DNA of 51,472 bases from assembly GCA_964459845.1 (NCBI GenBank), contig CAYWOC010000016.1, positions 1 through 51,472 on the forward strand. The letters are read 5' to 3'. Source of the stretch: CALZFJ01 sp964459845 (GTDB lineage Bacteria; Bacteroidota; Bacteroidia; Bacteroidales; Muribaculaceae). The notes under the pieces are model-generated. The model was given only the letters and a program-made list of their open reading frames with translations. It was not told the origin of the DNA and made no database searches. The stretch's first letter is position 1. Every line of letters begins with the position of its first letter. A program made the position numbers and the translations under genes. Positions 25,963 through 34,352 of this stretch are shown piece after piece.

Positions 25963-27801
25963 ATGAACTACTCATTTCTTGATTTTTTAACTCTTATTGG
26001 AGCTGTAGGCCTGTTCCTGTATGGAATGAAGGTCATGAGTGAAGGCTTGCAGAAAGTTGCCGGCGACCGTATGCGCAACATTCTGTCGGCAATGACCAAA
26101 AACCGTTTTGCCGGAGTGCTGACCGGTATCCTCATCACGGCGTTGATTCAAAGTTCGTCAGCATCCACGGTGATGGTCGTGAGTTTCGTGAACGCCGGCC
26201 TTATGTCGTTGGCGCAATCCATGGCAGTGATTATGGGAGCTAACATCGGAACCACGTTCACAGCTTGGATAATATCGATATTCGGATTCAAAGTCAATAT
26301 ATATGCGTTTGCATTGCCGCTGATAGGCTTCGCAGTGCCGCTGTTATTCTCAAAGAAAAGCAATTATAAGTCCATTGGCGAATTTATGATTGGCTTTTCT
26401 TTTTTGTTTATGGGGCTCGACTACATCGGGCAGAATGTCCCAGACCTTAAGTCAAGTCCTGAGATATTTGCATTCCTTCAAGACTATGCATCGCGCGGGT
26501 TCCTTTCGGTGCTGATATTTGTCCTTGTCGGACTTGTGGTGACGATGATTATTCAGTCGTCGGCAGCCACATTTGCTATAGTTTTGATAATGAGCGCGAA
26601 AGGGTGGATACCTTTCGATATGGCGTGTGCAATAGTGCTTGGCAGCAATATAGGAACTACAATCACCCCGATTCTTGCATCATTGGGAGCCAATGTGGCA
26701 GCGAAAAAGGCTGCACTCGGGCATTTCTTGTTTAATTTTTTCGGCACATTGTGGACTGTAATATTGTTTTTCCCATTTGTGACCTTGATTGTGTGGCTCA
26801 CCGTCAATATGGGACAAGGCGACCCTAACGCTCTCGCATCATATATCAACACGCTTGAGACTTCAGACCCCTCTACCTACAATGCCGCAATGGCTGGCAC
26901 TTTGCCGGCAAACAATGCCGTCATGCGCCAGATACTGCATTTGCAGTTTGCAGTGTCGTTCGGCTTGTCGATGTTCCACACGGTGTTCAATATAGTGAAC
27001 CTCTGCGTGATGATTTGGTTCACCGAGACCTATGTGAAAATCACCAATTTCCTTATACGCTCAAAAAGCAAGGAAGACGAGGAATTCCAACTCAAATTCA
27101 TATCGCGCGGACTTCTCAATGCTTCGGAGCTGAACATCACACAGGCGCAGCGTGAGATTGTGGTGTATGCCGAGAGAGTGGACCGCATGTTTGGCATGGT
27201 GCATCAGCTTGTGCACACGAAGAATGGCACAGAAGAATTTAATAAGCTATATACGCGAGTAGAAAAATATGAGGAGATAAGCGACCGCATGGAGATAGAG
27301 ATAGCCAACTATCTTAACCGCGTTGTGGATGGTCGCTTGAGCTACGACGGCAAGTTGCGCGTATCAGCCATGCTCAGTATAGTGACCGAGATAGAGAGCA
27401 TAGCCGACAGTTGCTTCAACATCTCCAAGACCCTCGTGCGCAAAGAAGAGGCTCACAGCCATTTCTCCGATGAGATTTATACCAATATCGACACTATGAT
27501 GAAATATGTGAGCGAGGCTCTTGCCAATATGATTCACATACTTCGTGATATGGAGAATGTGCATGACTCCGACTTGTTGAGAAACTTCAACAAGGAGCGC
27601 GAAATCAACAACTACCGCAACCTTCTGCGTACCGAAAATATAGAGAACGTGAATCAGAAGAAATACGACTATCAGTCGGGCATCTTCTATATGGATATCG
27701 TCTGTGAGGCTGAAAAACTTGGCGACTACATCATCAATGTGATTGAAGGCGTGGAGCATCAGTTCCGCAAGCGCACCGACACGAATAATATTCAAGGATA
27801 A
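25963..27801 (+). CDS. Na/phosphate cotransporter family protein with PhoU-like domain
   Basis: The 612-residue protein has about eight to nine membrane segments (residues 5-365). Two inverted-repeat signatures are typical of the NptA/PNaS family: GILITALIQSSSASTVMVVS with MGANIGTTFTAW, and VTMIIQSSAATFAIVLIMSA with LGSNIGTTITPI. The QSS motifs bind sodium and phosphate. The C-terminal part (about 380-600) is helical and PhoU-like, probably regulatory. It imports phosphate at the inner membrane. It has its own promoter and no linked pho genes. Confidence 0.9.
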   Translation: MNYSFLDFLTLIGAVGLFLYGMKVMSEGLQKVAGDRMRNILSAMTKNRFAGVLTGILITALIQSSSASTVMVVSFVNAGLMSLAQSMAVIMGANIGTTFTAWIISIFGFKVNIYAFALPLIGFAVPLLFSKKSNYKSIGEFMIGFSFLFMGLDYIGQNVPDLKSSPEIFAFLQDYASRGFLSVLIFVLVGLVVTMIIQSSAATFAIVLIMSAKGWIPFDMACAIVLGSNIGTTITPILASLGANVAAKKAALGHFLFNFFGTLWTVILFFPFVTLIVWLTVNMGQGDPNALASYINTLETSDPSTYNAAMAGTLPANNAVMRQILHLQFAVSFGLSMFHTVFNIVNLCVMIWFTETYVKITNFLIRSKSKEDEEFQLKFISRGLLNASELNITQAQREIVVYAERVDRMFGMVHQLVHTKNGTEEFNKLYTRVEKYEEISDRMEIEIANYLNRVVDGRLSYDGKLRVSAMLSIVTEIESIADSCFNISKTLVRKEEAHSHFSDEIYTNIDTMMKYVSEALANMIHILRDMENVHDSDLLRNFNKEREINNYRNLLRTENIENVNQKKYDYQSGIFYMDIVCEAEKLGDYIINVIEGVEHQFRKRTDTNNIQG

Positions 27802-27895
27802 TAACAGCACAGCAGCCTGAACAAGCAGGTGTGGCAGCTTGTTATCATTCAAAAAAGCATAACAAACTACTATAAACTTATAACACACAAAAATT

Positions 27896-28438
27896 ATGAA
27901 AGACCTGAAAGGAACAAAAACAGAGGCAAACCTTCAAATTGCGTTTGCCGGTGAATCACAAGCCAGAAACAAATACACATATTACGCTTCTAAGGCTAAG
28001 AAAGACGGATATGTGCAGATAGCTGCCATATTTGAGGAGACTGCTGCCAATGAAAAAGAACACGCTAAAATGTGGTTTAAGCATCTTCATGGCGGTGCAG
28101 TGCCTGACACAGCTGCCAATCTTCTTGATGCAGCCAATGGCGAGAACTATGAGTGGACCGACATGTATGCAAAAATGGCTGAAGAGGCGCGAGAAGAGGG
28201 CTTTGACACCATTGCCGCACAATTTGAGATGGTGGGTGCTATCGAAAAAGAGCATGAAGCACGCTACCGCAAGCTGTTGAAGAATGTGGAAGAAGGAACT
28301 GTGTTCTCTAAAGACGGCGACTGCATTTGGCAATGCTCGAACTGCGGACACATTGTGATAGGCAAGAAAGCTCCTGAAGTTTGCCCGGTATGCGCACATC
28401 CGCAGGCATACTTCCAAATCAAGGCAGAAAACTATTAA
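27896..28438 (+). CDS. rbr: Rubrerythrin
   Basis: The 180-residue protein reduces hydrogen peroxide to water in anaerobes. The N-terminal ferritin-like four-helix domain carries the di-iron ligands (FAGESQARNKY, EETAANEKEHAKM, EMVGAIEKEHEARY). The C-terminal rubredoxin-like domain has the iron ligands CSNCGH and CPVCAHP. It is complete and of normal size. A bidirectional terminator follows at 28467-28504. Confidence 0.95.
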   Translation: MKDLKGTKTEANLQIAFAGESQARNKYTYYASKAKKDGYVQIAAIFEETAANEKEHAKMWFKHLHGGAVPDTAANLLDAANGENYEWTDMYAKMAEEAREEGFDTIAAQFEMVGAIEKEHEARYRKLLKNVEEGTVFSKDGDCIWQCSNCGHIVIGKKAPEVCPVCAHPQAYFQIKAENY

Positions 28439-28466
28439 TACGGTTTTTAAGCATAACTACGAAAAG

Positions 28467-28504
28467 GAAAAGCGAAGTTCCCTCAATGGGAGACTTCGCT
28501 TTTC
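28467..28504 (+). terminator. Shared terminator between rubrerythrin and tonB genes
   Basis: GAAAAGCGAAG (28467-28477) pairs with CTTCGCTTTTC (28494-28504), extended inward by CCC/GGG. It sits between convergent genes and can work on both strands, although the T tracts lie inside the stem. Confidence 0.75.
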
Positions 28505-28553
28505 GCATTATAAGTATCGTAATTTTACATTTCTTTGTCCTGTGTGGGGGAGA

Positions 28554-29366
28554 TTATTCAAATCGCCACGTTATGTAGCCCACGGCCTCATCTATTGCGC
28601 CTACAGGCACCGAGAATGCCGACTGACGTGCTGCTGCTTCGCAACTGCGTCGCACAGCCATATTACTGGCCGCCGTGCCGCTGCCACTCGAATAGTTGGC
28701 TGCAATCACTTTGCCTCGTGAATTCACGCGAACCCTTATCACAACTTTCCCTTCTACCGGGCTTGATGGGCGGCCCCAGCTTGCAAGCGTGTAGCCGTTC
28801 AATCCCGACACACCGGGTGCTCCTGTACGCGCGCCAGTATTGCTGTTGCCGTTTGGCGAACCGAGCTTACCCGAGCCGGAAGTGCTTCCCGACTTGCCGA
28901 AAGCATTTTGCACCTTGCTGTTGGTCTTGCGCTTAGCCTCTTTTTCAGCTTTTACCCGCTCTTGCTCTTCAAGTTCCTCTTTCGTAGGACCTTTTTTCTT
29001 TGGTGTCTCCTTTTTCTTCTCGACTTTCATGGGCGACTCCTTCTGCGAAGAAACTGTAGGCTTAGGCTCTTCGCCAGCAGTGCCGCTGTTTTTGAGGTCA
29101 TTGTCGGGAGCGACAGGCTCTTCAACCACTTTCTCTGGTTCTGGTTCAGGCTCTTCTGCCTTTTCCTCATTGTCAGCATTGTTCAGCACATCGCCAAGCA
29201 TCACATATTCACCGCCCAAGAATGTTATGTCTTCTTGTTTCGGCTCATCCTGTAATGGCACGAAAGTATAGTCGAGATATGAGAACACAAGAATGAGAAT
29301 AAGAGCCACATGCAGAATCGCTGTTGCGGCTATCGCTATAATATTGTTCCTCTTGTCTTCGTTCAT
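28554..29366 (-). CDS. tonB: TonB-family energy transducer
   Basis: The 270-residue protein has one N-terminal membrane segment (about 8-29, IIAIAATAILHVALILILVF) with the His seen in TonB anchors. A periplasmic Glu/Pro/Lys-rich stretch (about 65-140) and a Gly/Ser-rich part follow. The C-terminal TonB domain (about 190-270) includes GRPSSPVEGKVVIRVRV and ends GYITWRFE. It passes inner-membrane proton energy to outer-membrane transporters. It is the last gene of the pdxJ-exbB-exbD-tonB operon, 15 nt after exbD. Confidence 0.88.
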   Translation of the reverse strand: MNEDKRNNIIAIAATAILHVALILILVFSYLDYTFVPLQDEPKQEDITFLGGEYVMLGDVLNNADNEEKAEEPEPEPEKVVEEPVAPDNDLKNSGTAGEEPKPTVSSQKESPMKVEKKKETPKKKGPTKEELEEQERVKAEKEAKRKTNSKVQNAFGKSGSTSGSGKLGSPNGNSNTGARTGAPGVSGLNGYTLASWGRPSSPVEGKVVIRVRVNSRGKVIAANYSSGSGTAASNMAVRRSCEAAARQSAFSVPVGAIDEAVGYITWRFE

Positions 29367-29381
29367 TATCGGTTGTAGTTG

Positions 29382-29879
29382 TTATTGTGCAGTGGCAGTT
29401 TGGGTTGCTGCTGCGGTGGTTGCCGCTGCTGCATCGCTGCCAGCCACATTGTCGGGAGTGGCATATTTTGCGCTTGCCGGCTTGGTGGCGAGCACTATTT
29501 TCACATTAAGTTTCGCGCCTTTGTCGAGAATATCCACTATTTTGCCGTAAGGCACTTCCTCATCGGCATATAGTGCGATAAACTGCTCAGGATTGTTCTG
29601 CTGTGCAAGCTGAAGGAATGTCATGAGCTGATCGGGCTGCAAAGCCTTTGGCTCTTCCTCTCCGAATGATGCAAACAGGTTCATGTCCTTGTCCACCCAC
29701 ACGCGTGTGCCAGGCTTCACGGCAGTCTGCTCGCTCGATTGCGGCAGGTTCACCTCAAGAGCCGATGGGAACACGAATGTAGATGTCACCATAAAGAATA
29801 TAAGCAGCAGGAATATGACATCAGTCATGGATGCCATATTGAACACTGTCATCATATCATGTTGTCTCTTTAATGCCAT
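29382..29879 (-). CDS. exbD: ExbD/TolR-family biopolymer transport protein
   Basis: The 165-residue protein has the ExbD N-terminal membrane segment with its essential Asp (MASMTDVIFLLLIFFMVTST, Asp near 20). A periplasmic domain follows, including IALYADEEVPYGKIVDILD. An Ala/Thr-rich tail of about 30 residues ends the protein. It forms the proton channel with ExbB. The gene lies 13 nt after exbB. Confidence 0.92.
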   Translation of the reverse strand: MALKRQHDMMTVFNMASMTDVIFLLLIFFMVTSTFVFPSALEVNLPQSSEQTAVKPGTRVWVDKDMNLFASFGEEEPKALQPDQLMTFLQLAQQNNPEQFIALYADEEVPYGKIVDILDKGAKLNVKIVLATKPASAKYATPDNVAGSDAAAATTAAATQTATAQ

Positions 29880-29892
29880 AATAGTAGAGGTT

Positions 29893-30639
29893 TTATTTCA
29901 CAGGCTCGTTGAGCAAGTCCATAAATTCCATAGTTTTAGCCTCAAGCTGCTTCATCACCTTGTTGAGAAGCGACACAAGGAAGTTGTAGGCAAACAATGC
30001 GATGATGCCCACAATCAGTCCGGCAACTGTTGTCACGAGAGCTTCGTAGATACCTCCTGCAAGAACCGAAACATTGGCGTTGTTGCCAGCACTTGCAAGC
30101 GAGAAGAAGGCTTTCACCATACCGGTGACAGTTCCGAGGAAGCCAATCATAGGTGCGCCCGAAGCTGTGGTGGCAAGCCAAGTGAATCCTTTTGCAAGCG
30201 AGGAGACCTCCATATTGCCCACGTTCTCGATGGCCACAAGCACATCGTTCATGGGACGCCCTATGCGGCTGATGCCCTTCATAATAAGGCGAGAATATGG
30301 TGTGTCGGTCTTTTTGCACAGATTCATGGCACTCTCAATCTCGCCGTCGTGGATATAGTCCTTGATGCGCTGCATGAAGGTGTTGTCCTCCTTCGATGCC
30401 GCACGGATAGCAAGATAGCGTTCCACAAAGATGTAGATGCTGATTACCGACAATATCGCAAGGGGAATCATTATGATGCCGCCTTTCAGGCACAAGTCCC
30501 ACACGGAGAGTTCCTGTTGCACAGGAGCCGCTGCTGTTGCAGCCGTCTGAGCTGCTTGTTGTGCCACATTGCTTACTGTTTGAGCCATCGTATCGCTCTG
30601 CGTTGCGATTGCTGCAAAAATTGAATTAAAGAGTGCCAT
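29893..30639 (-). CDS. exbB: ExbB/TolQ-family proton channel protein
   Basis: The 248-residue protein has an Ala/Gln-rich N-terminus and three membrane segments (near 50-70, 150-175 and 195-220). The family signature reads LATTASGAPMIGFLGTVTGM. With ExbD it powers TonB. It lies 51 nt after pdxJ without a terminator between, so both are probably on one transcript. Confidence 0.92.
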   Translation of the reverse strand: MALFNSIFAAIATQSDTMAQTVSNVAQQAAQTAATAAAPVQQELSVWDLCLKGGIIMIPLAILSVISIYIFVERYLAIRAASKEDNTFMQRIKDYIHDGEIESAMNLCKKTDTPYSRLIMKGISRIGRPMNDVLVAIENVGNMEVSSLAKGFTWLATTASGAPMIGFLGTVTGMVKAFFSLASAGNNANVSVLAGGIYEALVTTVAGLIVGIIALFAYNFLVSLLNKVMKQLEAKTMEFMDLLNEPVK

Positions 30640-30690
30640 TTCGTAGTCTTATGGTTTTAGTTAATTTATTCAGTTATAAAAAAATATATG

Positions 30691-31404
30691 TTATTTCAAG
30701 CAAGCCTTATAAGCCTTTATGGTCTGTTCAAGTCCCATATACAGGGCATCGGAAATCAGCGAGTGGCCTATCGACACCTCGTTGAGGTAAGGCACATTGT
30801 CCTTGAAATACTTTAAGTTCGTAAGGCTCAAGTCATGACCTGCATTCACACCGAGACCGACGCGGTGGGCAGCATCGGAAGCGGCAGCGTAAGGAGCGAC
30901 GGCAGCAGCCGGATCTTTCTCGTAATTCACTGCGTAGGGACCAGTGTAAAGCTCGATGCGGTCGGCTCCGGTCTTGGCTGCCATCTTGATGTTTTCGATG
31001 TCGGTGCCGACGAATATGCTTGTGCGTATTCCAGCCTCGTTGAGGCGATCAACAATTCCAGTCAAGAATTCGAGGTTTTCTGCCACATTCCATCCAGCCG
31101 ACGATGTGAGAGCGTCGGGAGCATCTGGAACGAGAGTCACTTGGGCTGGTTTTACTTTCAGCACGAGTTCCATAAAGTCTTCCGAAGGGTATCCCTCAAT
31201 GTTGAACTCAGTCTTCACAAGTGGACGTAGCGCAAACACGTCGGCGTGCTTGATGTGACGCTCGTCGGGGCGCGGATGCACAGTGATGCCTTCAGCACCG
31301 AAGCGTTCACAATCCACTGCCACTTTCTCTACATCGGGCAAATTGCCTCCACGCGCATTGCGCAAAGTCGCTATTTTATTGATGTTTACACTTAAATACG
31401 TCAT
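30691..31404 (-). CDS. pdxJ: Pyridoxine 5'-phosphate synthase
   Basis: The 237-residue enzyme condenses 3-amino-1-hydroxyacetone 1-phosphate with deoxyxylulose 5-phosphate to form pyridoxine 5'-phosphate (vitamin B6). Family signatures are clear: SVNINKIATLRNARGG at the start, ITVHPRPDERHI (about 40-51), TLVPDAPD, GADRIELYTGPYA and VNAGHDLSLTN. It is of normal length. It is the first gene of the operon leading to exbB, exbD and tonB, and is divergent from nadK. This gene order is, from memory, common in Bacteroides. Confidence 0.95.
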   Translation of the reverse strand: MTYLSVNINKIATLRNARGGNLPDVEKVAVDCERFGAEGITVHPRPDERHIKHADVFALRPLVKTEFNIEGYPSEDFMELVLKVKPAQVTLVPDAPDALTSSAGWNVAENLEFLTGIVDRLNEAGIRTSIFVGTDIENIKMAAKTGADRIELYTGPYAVNYEKDPAAAVAPYAAASDAAHRVGLGVNAGHDLSLTNLKYFKDNVPYLNEVSIGHSLISDALYMGLEQTIKAYKACLK

Positions 31405-31493
31405 ATTATACCTAATATTAATCTTTTTACTATACCATAGATTTCTTAATCGGTATGCACATCACAGCCGTCTTGGCTATGGCATATCAACTG

Positions 31494-31501
31494 CAAAAAT
31501 A
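31494..31501 (-). promoter_or_regulatory. -7 promoter element for the pdxJ-exbBD-tonB operon
   Basis: The minus strand reads TATTTTTG, an exact TAnnTTTG match about 90 nt upstream of pdxJ. The -33 element is not clear. Confidence 0.4.
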
Positions 31502-31621
31502 CTACTAAATAACAATATTATAAAGTAAAATAACGTCAAATTATTGCGCTAAAATTAAAATGCGATTAAAATACCAACAATTTTCTGTAACTTTACGCTT
31601 CCATTTAATCTCTACCTGCTT

Positions 31622-32497
31622 ATGAGGATAGCAATATATGGCAATGAGTATCAGGACCGATACTTCTGTTTTCTTGAACGGATGTTTGACATTCTCGGGC
31701 AAAGCGACGCTTGGGTCTCAATCGACAAGGATTTCTATGAGTATCTTTGCCGCAAGATGAGCTGTGTGCCCGATGTGGATGAAGTGATGAACTGCGGCTC
31801 GCATGTTGAGGCCGATGTGGCTCTGAGCATAGGTGGCGACGGCACGTTCCTGCGTACAGCCGAGAAGGTGTCGAGACTTGGCATCCCGATTCTGGGAATC
31901 AACACAGGGCATCTCGGCTATCTTGCCGATGCCAATATGGAGGACATCGACAATGTGATGGAGAACATATTCTCGGGCAAATACAAGATTGAGGAGCGCA
32001 CAGTGCTGCACGTCACAAGCGACACCGATATTGAAATAGATAATCCGTTTGCACTCAATGAGGTGGCAATCATGCGGCAGGACACAGCTCTTATGATTAG
32101 TATGCACACCTATGTGAACAGCAGAGAACTGACCACATATAAGGGCGATGGACTGATTATATCCACACCGACCGGCTCCACTGCCTATAACCTGAGCGTG
32201 GGCGGGCCAATTCTTGAGCCTACATCGCGCAGTATGGTGCTGTCGCCAATTTCGGCACATTCGCTCACTATGCGTCCGCTGGTGCTTCGCGATGATTGCG
32301 AAATATGCATTACCACCACATCGCGGGTGGCTCGCTATTGCGTGAGCGTGGATGGCCGTCCTTTTTCGTTCCCGGTTGGTTCCACCGTCACAATCCGCAA
32401 AGCAGATTTCCATGTCAAGGTCATACAGCACCTGAGCCACAATTTTGCCGACACGCTGCGCAGCAAGTTGATGTGGGGCATGGATCGCCGTGGATAA
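31622..32497 (+). CDS. nadK: NAD kinase
   Basis: The 291-residue enzyme phosphorylates NAD to NADP. The diagnostic GGDGTFL motif is at 71-77, followed by GINTGHLGYLAD (about 95-106), NPFALNEVAIMR, and the glycine-rich GDGLIISTPTGSTAYNLSVG. Length is normal. It is divergent from pdxJ and lies 18 nt upstream of the YgjP-like gene, which is probably co-transcribed. Confidence 0.95.
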   Translation: MRIAIYGNEYQDRYFCFLERMFDILGQSDAWVSIDKDFYEYLCRKMSCVPDVDEVMNCGSHVEADVALSIGGDGTFLRTAEKVSRLGIPILGINTGHLGYLADANMEDIDNVMENIFSGKYKIEERTVLHVTSDTDIEIDNPFALNEVAIMRQDTALMISMHTYVNSRELTTYKGDGLIISTPTGSTAYNLSVGGPILEPTSRSMVLSPISAHSLTMRPLVLRDDCEICITTTSRVARYCVSVDGRPFSFPVGSTVTIRKADFHVKVIQHLSHNFADTLRSKLMWGMDRRG

Positions 32498-32515
32498 GCA
32501 TAAATCACACTTCTT

Positions 32516-33244
32516 ATGAAATTAGGCTATATCACAGATAAGCAGTTTGGCAAAATAATGATATGCACACGTCGTGGCATGACGCATGCCAATGCCCGCT
32601 GGGTGAACGGAGTGCTGGAGATGCATTTTCCCGCAGACGTGGATGAACGGCGCATACGAGCCACTATCGAGCAGATGCGAGCCGGGATTGAACAGCTCCG
32701 AGCCAAGAGCGAAAACCGCAGTATGGCGTATCACGACGGACAAGTGATAGAGTGCTACCACCACACCGTCACTCTTGGCTATCACAGCTATAAGCAGCGC
32801 ATAGTGAGCTATGGATGCGACGATGAGGCGGCTGGAAAACTTTTCGTGCGTATCCCGCAAGGTTGTGATTTCTCGTCGCCGTCGGTTATGAAGATGGTGT
32901 CGGCGTGCTTGAAGGAGCTTATGCGCCAGCGAGCCGAGAAGCATCTCATCCCGCTCGCCAAGTCGATAGCCGCCGACCGTGGTATGCATCCCCGCGCATT
33001 TGTCATAGGAAGCGGAATGCGCATGCTCGGGCATTGCACTCGCCAAGGCGTGATACAGCTATCATATAATCTTATGTTCTATCCAGAGAATATCATAGAA
33101 TATGTGGTCTGCCATGAGCTTGCCCATCTCATCGAGTTCAACCACAGTCCGCGCTTCCATGCCGAATGCGACCGTCTGTGCCACGGCAACGAATCCTCTC
33201 TCGAAAAAGCTCTGCGCTCCCACATCCCCCCAATCCTGAAATAA
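32516..33244 (+). CDS. YgjP-like zinc metallopeptidase
   Basis: The 242-residue protein has the zinc-binding motif HELAHLIEFNHSPRFH (HExxH followed by a third His) near 200-216, as in the YgjP/DUF45 family of M48-related peptidases. A conserved region RQGVIQLSYNLMFYP precedes it. No signal peptide or membrane segment is seen, so it is cytosolic. Substrates are not established. The N-terminal 130 residues look more divergent than usual. It is 18 nt downstream of nadK and followed by a strong terminator. Confidence 0.85.
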   Translation: MKLGYITDKQFGKIMICTRRGMTHANARWVNGVLEMHFPADVDERRIRATIEQMRAGIEQLRAKSENRSMAYHDGQVIECYHHTVTLGYHSYKQRIVSYGCDDEAAGKLFVRIPQGCDFSSPSVMKMVSACLKELMRQRAEKHLIPLAKSIAADRGMHPRAFVIGSGMRMLGHCTRQGVIQLSYNLMFYPENIIEYVVCHELAHLIEFNHSPRFHAECDRLCHGNESSLEKALRSHIPPILK

Positions 33245-33311
33245 TCTTACAGTTTTAAGTAAAATAATCTGTAAGTATGACCTATATATGGTTGGATGCT
33301 TTGTGAAAAGG

Positions 33312-33352
33312 AAACAGGGAGCAAGGACGAAACGACCTTGCTCCCTGTTGTT
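33312..33352 (+). terminator. Terminator between YgjP-like and ORF6N genes
   Basis: AACAGGGAGCAAGG (33313-33326) pairs perfectly over 14 bp with CCTTGCTCCCTGTT (33336-33349). It lies between convergent genes and may serve both. Confidence 0.75.
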
Positions 33353-33370
33353 GTGTCGGTGATTTGAAGC

Positions 33371-34327
33371 TTATTTCCGATTTATCCTATCAACTAATTC
33401 TGCTGGTGACAGTATCTCCATTTTTGAGAATCCGAACCATTTCTTACCCAAATCTTTTATTGAAGCTCCGATATGATACACGTCATCATCGATACATAGA
33501 AAGCGGTCGTGCGAGAGCTTGAATGTCTTTATTTCGATGGGAGGATATTGGGCGTTATGGCGGTCAATGTCGAGCTGGAATTGACGGCTGATATGCTGCG
33601 TGTATATTACGGCAGATGTATTTGGGCTTCTCTTGTCCAATAATGTCAGTACGGTTTCATCTACATAATTGTCTATAAGAATTATGCTGCGTGTGGCATT
33701 CTTCACCAATTCTGACACAAAAGCGTAGGCATCGTAAATCTGTCCATCATAGAATATACCTTGTTTGGGCTGGGTGCTGCTTTCGTCTAAACGACGGAAC
33801 ACCTCGGCAATGCGTTTATCCGTCTCTGACTGATGCTTTTGCATTTCCAACTGGATATATTCCATAGTGGAGAGACGTTGAAGCACTTCTGCATTAGCCG
33901 CAATAAAATGTCTCATTGAAACAAATGCATCCATAATACGGATACTTACGCCAATAGCCGTTTCACTTCTAAGTACGGTTGAAAGCATTGCTACGCCCTG
34001 TTCTGTAAAAGCATAAGAAGGAACAGAAGAGTGCTTTAAACTGTTGAACCGGTCACAATTTGTGACCAGTTTATCCATCTCATCTTTAGTTAGTTGAAAG
34101 CGAAAATGTTTAGGGAATCGTTCTAGATTACGTTTCACTGCTTGATTTAACGCTTTTGTTTCCACTCCATAAAGTTCAGCTAAATCTCTGTCTATTATGA
34201 TTTGCTTTCCACGAATAGACATTATTCGGCTTTCTACTGGAGTGGTAACAATACTATTATCAACCTCTGACTTGTCGCTATTTGAGGTAAGTATGTCTGG
34301 GCTTTGCTTGGATACATCAGTTGCCAT
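33371..34327 (-). CDS. ORF6N-domain protein with a PLD-like C-terminal domain
   Basis: The 318-residue protein has an ORF6N domain at about 28-120 (IMSIRGKQIIIDRDLAELYG, LNQAVKRNLERFPKHFRFQL, SSVPSYAFTEQGVAMLS), a DNA-binding module frequent in phage and mobile-element regulators. A helical linker follows (about 125-185). The C-terminal part contains SIILIDNYVDETVL and the sequence HDRFLCID (His273, Arg275, Asp280), which fits the phospholipase-D-type H-x-K-x4-D motif with Arg for Lys. It is AT-richer than its neighbours, suggesting transfer. It may be a stand-alone regulator or a defence nuclease (inference). The prolyl oligopeptidase gene ends 25 nt upstream. Confidence 0.75.
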   Translation of the reverse strand: MATDVSKQSPDILTSNSDKSEVDNSIVTTPVESRIMSIRGKQIIIDRDLAELYGVETKALNQAVKRNLERFPKHFRFQLTKDEMDKLVTNCDRFNSLKHSSVPSYAFTEQGVAMLSTVLRSETAIGVSIRIMDAFVSMRHFIAANAEVLQRLSTMEYIQLEMQKHQSETDKRIAEVFRRLDESSTQPKQGIFYDGQIYDAYAFVSELVKNATRSIILIDNYVDETVLTLLDKRSPNTSAVIYTQHISRQFQLDIDRHNAQYPPIEIKTFKLSHDRFLCIDDDVYHIGASIKDLGKKWFGFSKMEILSPAELVDRINRK

Positions 34328-34352
34328 AATTATTCAAATCGGGATTTGAAGC

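Noticed and set aside
27820..27843. AACAAGC/GCTTGTT hairpin before rubrerythrin as a terminator
   Set aside because: The stem is only 7 bp with no T run; it could equally be chance.
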